Origin: Helianthus annuus
Lineage: Eukaryota; Streptophyta; Magnoliopsida; Asterales; Asteraceae
Assembly (NCBI RefSeq): GCF_002127325.2
Contig: NC_035437.2
Span: forward strand, 169,569,255-169,633,254
Length of the DNA: 64,000 nucleotides
Reading direction: 5' to 3'
The notes under the pieces were generated by a model, which was not told the DNA's origin, ran no database searches, and saw only the letters and a list, made by a program, of their open reading frames with translations. The position numbers and the translations under genes are program-made. Below are positions 59,063 to 64,000 of the stretch, in pieces (the stretch's first letter is position 1; each line of letters begins with the position of its first letter).

Positions 59063-60676
59063 AACATTGAGTGAATTAAACACTAGCCCTTAGTGTTTAA
59101 TCTCAGTGACACAATTGCACATACTTGAGTCTAGACTTAACATAGGAATACTCCCGATTCTAATCTGGAATTTACTACTTCCTATTATTTTTATATTGGG
59201 TACGTCGCCAAGCGAAGAAGCCGTAATAGGAATTCTCCACACCGGAGCCCGAGATGCTGAGTCTCGTACCGCGGCTAAAATGGAACGAACATTCAAGGAG
59301 AAAGCATTCAGAAATGAGATAAAGAAGAAACTCCTTTTACTAAAAATCGTTTTCCTTATTAGTCCTTATAAGGACATAATTATGTTTTAATGCCTACGGG
59401 CCAAACTTATTTAAACATCCATTAGTGATGTAGTGCCTACGGGCCAAACTTATTAAACATCCATTAGTGATGTAGTGCCTGCGGGCCAAACTTATTTAAA
59501 CATCCAATAGTGATGTAGCGCCTACGGGCCATACTAATTGTCATATAAGACAGAAGGCAGTGGTGGTCTATGACTCCCTGTCAAGGAAAGGTAATGAACT
59601 TTGATTCACACCTAAATGCCTTGATCCCAGACGATCATGGCTTATAAATTAAACTTGTCCGCGTGACTAAGCCTTTTGTGCTATTACTAAATGCCTTGAT
59701 CCCAGACGATCATGGCTTATAAATTAAACTTGTCCGCGTGACTAAGCCTTTTGTGCTATTACTAAATGCCTCGATCCCAGATGATCATGGCTTATAAATT
59801 AACTTGTCTACGCGACTAGGCCATTTGTGCTATTATTAACTTATAAATTAGGATTTATGATAAAATCCTGAATAAAATAAATATCCTTCCTTCCCTGCCA
59901 GTAGGCATTTTTAAAAAGAATCTTAAAGGTGGAATCTAGCCTACGCGGCCAAGATGGTGAAACCTACCCAAGGGATTCAGATCCTTGTTAACGCCGAAGA
60001 ACGTGTTAGCACTCCTGACAAATGTGATTCGATAAATCACAACAATCAAACTTATATTGGATTCTTCCAATTTTCTTATCTAGCCTAGTGATTTAGAAAT
60101 CATGGCTTGTGTCATCCTATAAGATGATCACATTATAAACATCCGATAGTGATGAAGTGCCTCCGGGCTAAACTTGTTGTCCGATAAGACAACGACAGTG
60201 GTGGTCTCTGACCTCCTGTCTAAAAGTGTTGGACCAGGTCCAAGCATAATAGTCGGTAGGATCCATACGATCTCGACTAATAGCATCTGAGAAGATGATC
60301 ATATTATAACCATCCCTCATGAGGGGAACGCCCACGGGCTATGCCTATTGTCCTAAAGGACAAAAGACAGTTGAAGTCTACAACTCCCTGTCAATAGAAG
60401 GTAATGAACGTGGTTCGAACCTTAAATGCCTCGATTCTCTGAAATCATGGCTTACAAAAATTTAGAACTGTCCTTGTGACTAGGCCTTATGCGCCACTTT
60501 AATATCCTTAATGTTTTATAACTAGGATAAATTATAATGGAAAATACTAGTTAAATATAACTAACAAGTTAACCAATATGGTTTATATTACCATGGTTGA
60601 TAAATCGTCAAAGATGATGATTCCATAATAATCTCTGAATAAATCATTGTTAATAATTGTGTAGCAATCAAGCTAC
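59063..60676 (+). other. Untranslated leader with two tandem-repeat families
   Basis: At 59391-59530 a 43-bp unit (tgcctacgggccaaacttat...) occurs about 3.3 times (starts 59391, 59434, 59476, 59519). At 59614-59838 a 75-bp unit (aaatgccttgatcccagacg...) occurs three times (59614, 59689, 59764). Single decayed copies recur near 60157, 60330 and 60425. A small open frame at 59106-59390 has no family motif and is not called. Confidence 0.8.
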
Positions 60677-61876
60677 ATGGCTGGATTAGATGAAGTTAAC
60701 AGTCGTTTGAAGGAAAGCAATGATACTACCAGAATTAGTGTAACTGGAGCAGAACTGCAGGCAATGATAGATTATGCTGTTACTCGAGCTCTTGATCGAC
60801 AGAATGATGAATCAAATGATACCCACTCCAAGACTCTATCTATGGCTCGTAGTGAGCCCCCTCCTGAAACACATGAGTCAAGGAAGGACGATGACCATAA
60901 CTTGTCAAATCAAAGGAGTGTTCCGTCTAGACAAGTTGTGTTTCATCAAGAGGCACCAGTTAAGACCTGTTCATATAAATATTTTGTCTCCTGCAAGCCC
61001 AGAGACTTTACAGGAGAAAATGGGGCCATCGATTGCATGACATGGCTCGATGAGATGGACGCTGTTGTTGACATCAGCGGTTGTGCGGAGCAAGATGTTG
61101 TGAAGTTTGTTTCACAATCATTTAAAGGAGAAGCGTTGGCATGGTGGAGATCATTGCTCCAAGCCACGGGGAAAGTTCTACTCTACAACTTATCTTGGGG
61201 ACAATTTGTTGCTTTAGTCAAGGAAAACTATTGCCCTCAGCATGAAGTAGAAAAGATAGAATCAGACTTCTTGACTTTGGTCATGGAAGATTTGAATTGT
61301 CCGGCATATGTGACAACTTTCAACACTATGTCCCGCCTAGTTCCTTATCTAGTCACCCCTGAACCTAAACGCATAACGCGTTTCATTGGAGGCCTAGCAC
61401 CAGAGATAAAAGGAAATGTTAAAGCATCAAGGCCAACCACATATAGGTCCGCGGTGGACTTATCCTTATCTCTCACCTTAGATGCAATCAGACTTAAGTC
61501 TGTTAAGGCTTCTGGCGAGAGAAGAAGAGGAAGAGAGGAGGAAAACTCTCATCAAACTAACAAGAAGAAGAAGGGAAGCTCGGAGCGTGGGAAAGATTCC
61601 GAGTTGAGGAAGAACTCGAGTCAGTCTGATAACAGACCCAAATGCAATAACTGCAAAAAGCAGCATTTTGGAAAATGTACAATAAACCCACGCGCTAAAT
61701 TGTGTGGAATTTGCAAGACCAAGGGCCACAAAACCTTAGAATGCAAGGGGTTAAAGAACGCCACATGCTACAACTGTAACGAGGAAGGGCACATCAAAAC
61801 CAACTGCCCAAAGCTTATAAAGAAGCCTGAGAGGCCAGGGAAAAACAAATGCATGAGTCTTCCGGATGAATGCTAG
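60677..61876 (+). CDS. Gag polyprotein (capsid plus three zinc knuckles), 399 residues
   Basis: The structural protein that would form the virus-like particle and bind the element RNA. The N-terminal part (1-105) is variable. The retrotransposon gag/capsid region follows, with CKPRDFTGENGAIDCMTWLD, FKGEALAWWRSL and ENYCPQHEVEKIE. A basic KKKK/RRR linker (about 280-320) and three zinc knuckles come next: CNNCKKQHFGKC (variant spacing, 323-334), CGICKTKGHKTLEC (343-356) and CYNCNEEGHIKTNC (364-377). The frame is intact but closes in TAG soon after the last knuckle, instead of running on into protease as in the element at 1-6927. Confidence 0.9.
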   Translation: MAGLDEVNSRLKESNDTTRISVTGAELQAMIDYAVTRALDRQNDESNDTHSKTLSMARSEPPPETHESRKDDDHNLSNQRSVPSRQVVFHQEAPVKTCSYKYFVSCKPRDFTGENGAIDCMTWLDEMDAVVDISGCAEQDVVKFVSQSFKGEALAWWRSLLQATGKVLLYNLSWGQFVALVKENYCPQHEVEKIESDFLTLVMEDLNCPAYVTTFNTMSRLVPYLVTPEPKRITRFIGGLAPEIKGNVKASRPTTYRSAVDLSLSLTLDAIRLKSVKASGERRRGREEENSHQTNKKKKGSSERGKDSELRKNSSQSDNRPKCNNCKKQHFGKCTINPRAKLCGICKTKGHKTLECKGLKNATCYNCNEEGHIKTNCPKLIKKPERPGKNKCMSLPDEC

Positions 61877-62424
61877 GAAGGATAACTATATAGCAGGTAC
61901 TATTCCTTATCAAGCAGTTTATGCAGAAATTTAATTGATACTGACACATGTGATTCAATAATGAACGATCACTGTTGAGAACTGTTGTCTCCGTCTTAGT
62001 AGGACTTCGGTCATTTTATACGAAGAAGGAATTGGCCGATGACACTTTAGAAAATGCTCCAACAAACCTTAGATGGATATTTTATATCTAAATAGGAATC
62101 ACTCTTTTCTGATATTCCTATGGCAAGCTTTCAAGCTACCTAAATTCTTTAATATAATAAAGTCAGATGTGACGTTTTGATCCTCTGTCAGAAAGGTAAT
62201 GGACTAGGTCCAAATCTTTAATGCCATTGATGGTCTTTTGCGACCTAGGCTAAGTAATATTAATATATTTAAATAACGTTCATTAAGAATGTTAGTGCTA
62301 TAATAGCCTGTATAGGTGATTGACACCATGGTTAGTATATATTAAGGCCATCAGAGTGAAAAATAGCAGTTGTTGGATTTCAACTAAGAAATTGTTTTAT
62401 TGGTATTAGGAACCAATATCGAGT
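61877..62424 (+). other. Inter-ORF region with a protease-like remnant
   Basis: Just after the gag stop, the frames give AGTIPYQAVYAEI and then LIDTDTCDSIM, which resembles the GTFLVNN...LFDTGAD start of gypsy protease with the active-site Gly lost and stops between. The rest has no coding signal; it shares leader-like words (atggtctttt, ctaggcta) with the region before gag 1. Confidence 0.45.
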
Positions 62425-62985
62425 ATGGCAAACTCGGGTAAGATAACAGTCAATCGCGCCATTGATGACGCGACACATGCTAATGATGCTGAAATTGTAA
62501 ACCTTAGAATTTCCAAAGATGTTCTTCAAAATATGATAGACGCAGCCGTTGGAAAAGCTGTGAAGAAGGCTGTGAAAAAGTTAAAAGAGCCCCATGCTGC
62601 TCGGTCCAAGTTTTATCTAGGACCACATTTCCTTGCTCTTAAGGAGGATCTCGTTCATGCCTCGGATGCAAAGGATGGACTAAAAAGGAAAAGGGAGGTA
62701 GATAACTCCCAGAGTTCTAAGAAAAAGAACAAACAAAAGTCTGACAAGAAACCAGTATGTAAGACTTGCAAGAAGCGCCATTATGGGAAATGCAGGCTCA
62801 AACTAAGATCCAAATCACAGCCCAGGGTTTGTGGGATCTGCAAGTCTAAGGGACATAAAGCATTGGACTGTAAGGACATGAAGAATGCAGTTTGTTTTGG
62901 CTGTAATGAGAAAGGCCACATCAACACTACGTGCCCTAAATATGTCAAAGGAAATGCGGCGGAGGAAGTAAAGCCAAAAAATTGA
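62425..62985 (+). CDS. Capsid-less gag-like protein, 186 residues, three zinc knuckles
   Basis: The N-terminal part ISKDVLQNMIDAAVGKAVKK matches the style of gag 1 (VTGAELQAMIDYAVTRALDR). Then the whole capsid block is missing and a short unrelated part (KFYLGPHFLALKED) leads straight to a basic linker and three knuckles in the same order as gag 1: CKTCKKRHYGKC (112-123), CGICKSKGHKALDC (136-149) and CFGCNEKGHINTTC (157-170). It would bind nucleic acid but could not assemble a particle. Downstream GTIPCRFISN again recalls the start of protease. It may be a decayed duplicate of gag or a retained accessory protein. Confidence 0.75.
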   Translation: MANSGKITVNRAIDDATHANDAEIVNLRISKDVLQNMIDAAVGKAVKKAVKKLKEPHAARSKFYLGPHFLALKEDLVHASDAKDGLKRKREVDNSQSSKKKNKQKSDKKPVCKTCKKRHYGKCRLKLRSKSQPRVCGICKSKGHKALDCKDMKNAVCFGCNEKGHINTTCPKYVKGNAAEEVKPKN

Positions 62986-64000
62986 AAACGCCTAAAGTGC
63001 CTAAGCTGGCCCATAAATAATGACATCAGGTACAATTCCTTGTCGTTTTATCAGTAATTTAAATGCTAAGAGTTTTATTTTGGTTCGGATACCAGTAAAT
63101 CCTTCGTAAACTATAAGTACATCAGATTTTTAAAACTCTTCATAAGGACTCCATATATTAAATATGAGGTATAAATTACCAATGGAATCTTTAATGACCT
63201 CTCTCGCATCCTCGGAGAAAATCCTTTCATAAGAATCTGGAGTACTTTTCCCCAGAAAGAGTACGACAATATATATTATTTATTTTATTTTATTATTTTT
63301 TTTATTGTTTTCTATCGTCTGCGAACGCCAAACTATGTTTGATAAGAGTGCCATATGAGGATTTGCGTATCCTAGTGCGTCCCATAGATTGCTTCCATGC
63401 CTGATCAGTATGGAGGTTTAATGCATGGGATCCCCGAAGATATCCCAATAGTCATATAGTACTAAAGTCGACTAGTAGTATTCAAAGAAGATATCCAATA
63501 TAAAAATGTCCTTATAAGTATCTCTACTTAGGGCAACTTTGCAATGGTAAAAGGAATGTGTCATTATCTGACACCCACAGCGACAGATGAGCCAAAGCCT
63601 GAGAGTACGGAAATCTCTGACATCTTTATGTGTCATAATTAGCTTCCTTATAAGAATTACCATGTTCACCTCTTGAGAGACAAGTAGAGTTAAGATCTAT
63701 ATCCCATTTCGGGTTATTCTATTATGAAACCTTCAAGGTAGCTAGTACCATCATTGGAAGAACCGAAACCCCGATTAAGTAAGTTTTAAAATAAAGGATT
63801 CATATAGCCTAACTCGATATCCTGAAGAAATCGGTATTGTTATTTAAGAAAGAAGGTTCATTCTGCTGATGCATTGAATATCACAACCCAAATTAAGCAA
63901 CAATTAAGAATTTCCATCAGCTGCCCAGGATCGTCGATTGTTCGACTAACTGAGAGAATTAACTATCCCTTAAGACTAGTTTTAAGTAATGGTTGGAAGA
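62986..64000 (+). other. Element interior without recognisable ORF
   Basis: No RT, RNase H, integrase or zinc-knuckle motif in any frame that I can see. It may be pol-derived but decayed beyond recognition, or non-coding. Confidence 0.5.

Larger units (their letters stand above)
55399..64000 (+). mobile_element. Large gypsy-type element with two gag-like ORFs; 3' part outside the window
   Basis: Order: LTR (55399-59046), perfect initiator-Met PBS (59050-59062), repeat-rich leader, gag 1 (60677-61876), gag-like 2 (62425-62985), then 1 kb without ORF. No RT, RNase H or integrase appears where pol should begin. The layout resembles gag-only terminal-repeat elements (TR-GAG type). Its 5' end lies inside a gag fragment of its own family. 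The 3' LTR is not in the window. Confidence 0.82.

Noticed and set aside
59106..59390. 94-residue open frame after the PBS
   Set aside because: No family motif, weak composition, and it lies in the untranslated leader of a gypsy element.

Overview
The window is nuclear DNA from a flowering plant, most likely a eudicot of the daisy family (Asteraceae). The placement rests on the style of the Ty3/gypsy LTR families and on two conserved plant genes; nothing is diagnostic to species. Gene density is very low: two recognisable host genes in 64 kb, and almost everything else is transposable-element (TE) DNA, much of it nested and bounded by target-site duplications (TSDs) that can be read directly.

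Left part (1-8.6 kb): the 5' portion of a minus-strand Tekay-like gypsy element, with gag, protease, RT and RNase H broken by two stop codons, an initiator-Met-type primer-binding site (PBS) and a 2.7 kb 5' LTR. The LTR abuts a terminal-inverted-repeat (TIR) element. Next comes host gene 1 (9,045-13,225, +), a four-exon flavodoxin-like NAD(P)H:quinone oxidoreductase (FQR1/WrbA family); its introns hold a retroposed fragment, two small MITEs and a hAT foldback.

Middle (14-39 kb): a decayed copia gag carrying a hAT foldback and a hAT MITE and ending at a solo LTR (TSD CATAG); a diverged LTR; Mutator-like MITEs with 9-bp TSDs; a TRIM; a PIF/Harbinger cluster (transposase relic plus a separate ORF1-only element with TAA TSD); several tandem duplications; a 1.6 kb giant palindrome made of 15-bp repeats; and a 3.5 kb solo LTR (TSD ACGTA). 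Host gene 2 (39,851-41,693, -) is a seven-exon atypical bHLH transcription factor of the bHLH112/bHLH68 type, about 410 residues. All its splice sites are GT-AG and its phases join without error.

Right part (42-64 kb): MITEs, a hAT foldback, three elements set between (TA)n tracts (one with a 32-bp minisatellite), two further LTRs, and a nest of gypsy pieces: an integrase relic entered by a partial LTR, which is fused to a gag fragment, into which a plus-strand element with a 3.65 kb LTR has inserted. That last element carries two gag-like ORFs, the second lacking the capsid region, and shows no RT or integrase before the window ends. It is the best candidate here for an unusual non-autonomous retrotransposon family. 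No RNA genes, CRISPR arrays or bacterial-type operons were seen. Exon boundaries, TSDs and TIRs come from reading the sequence; family names come from remembered motifs, without database searches.
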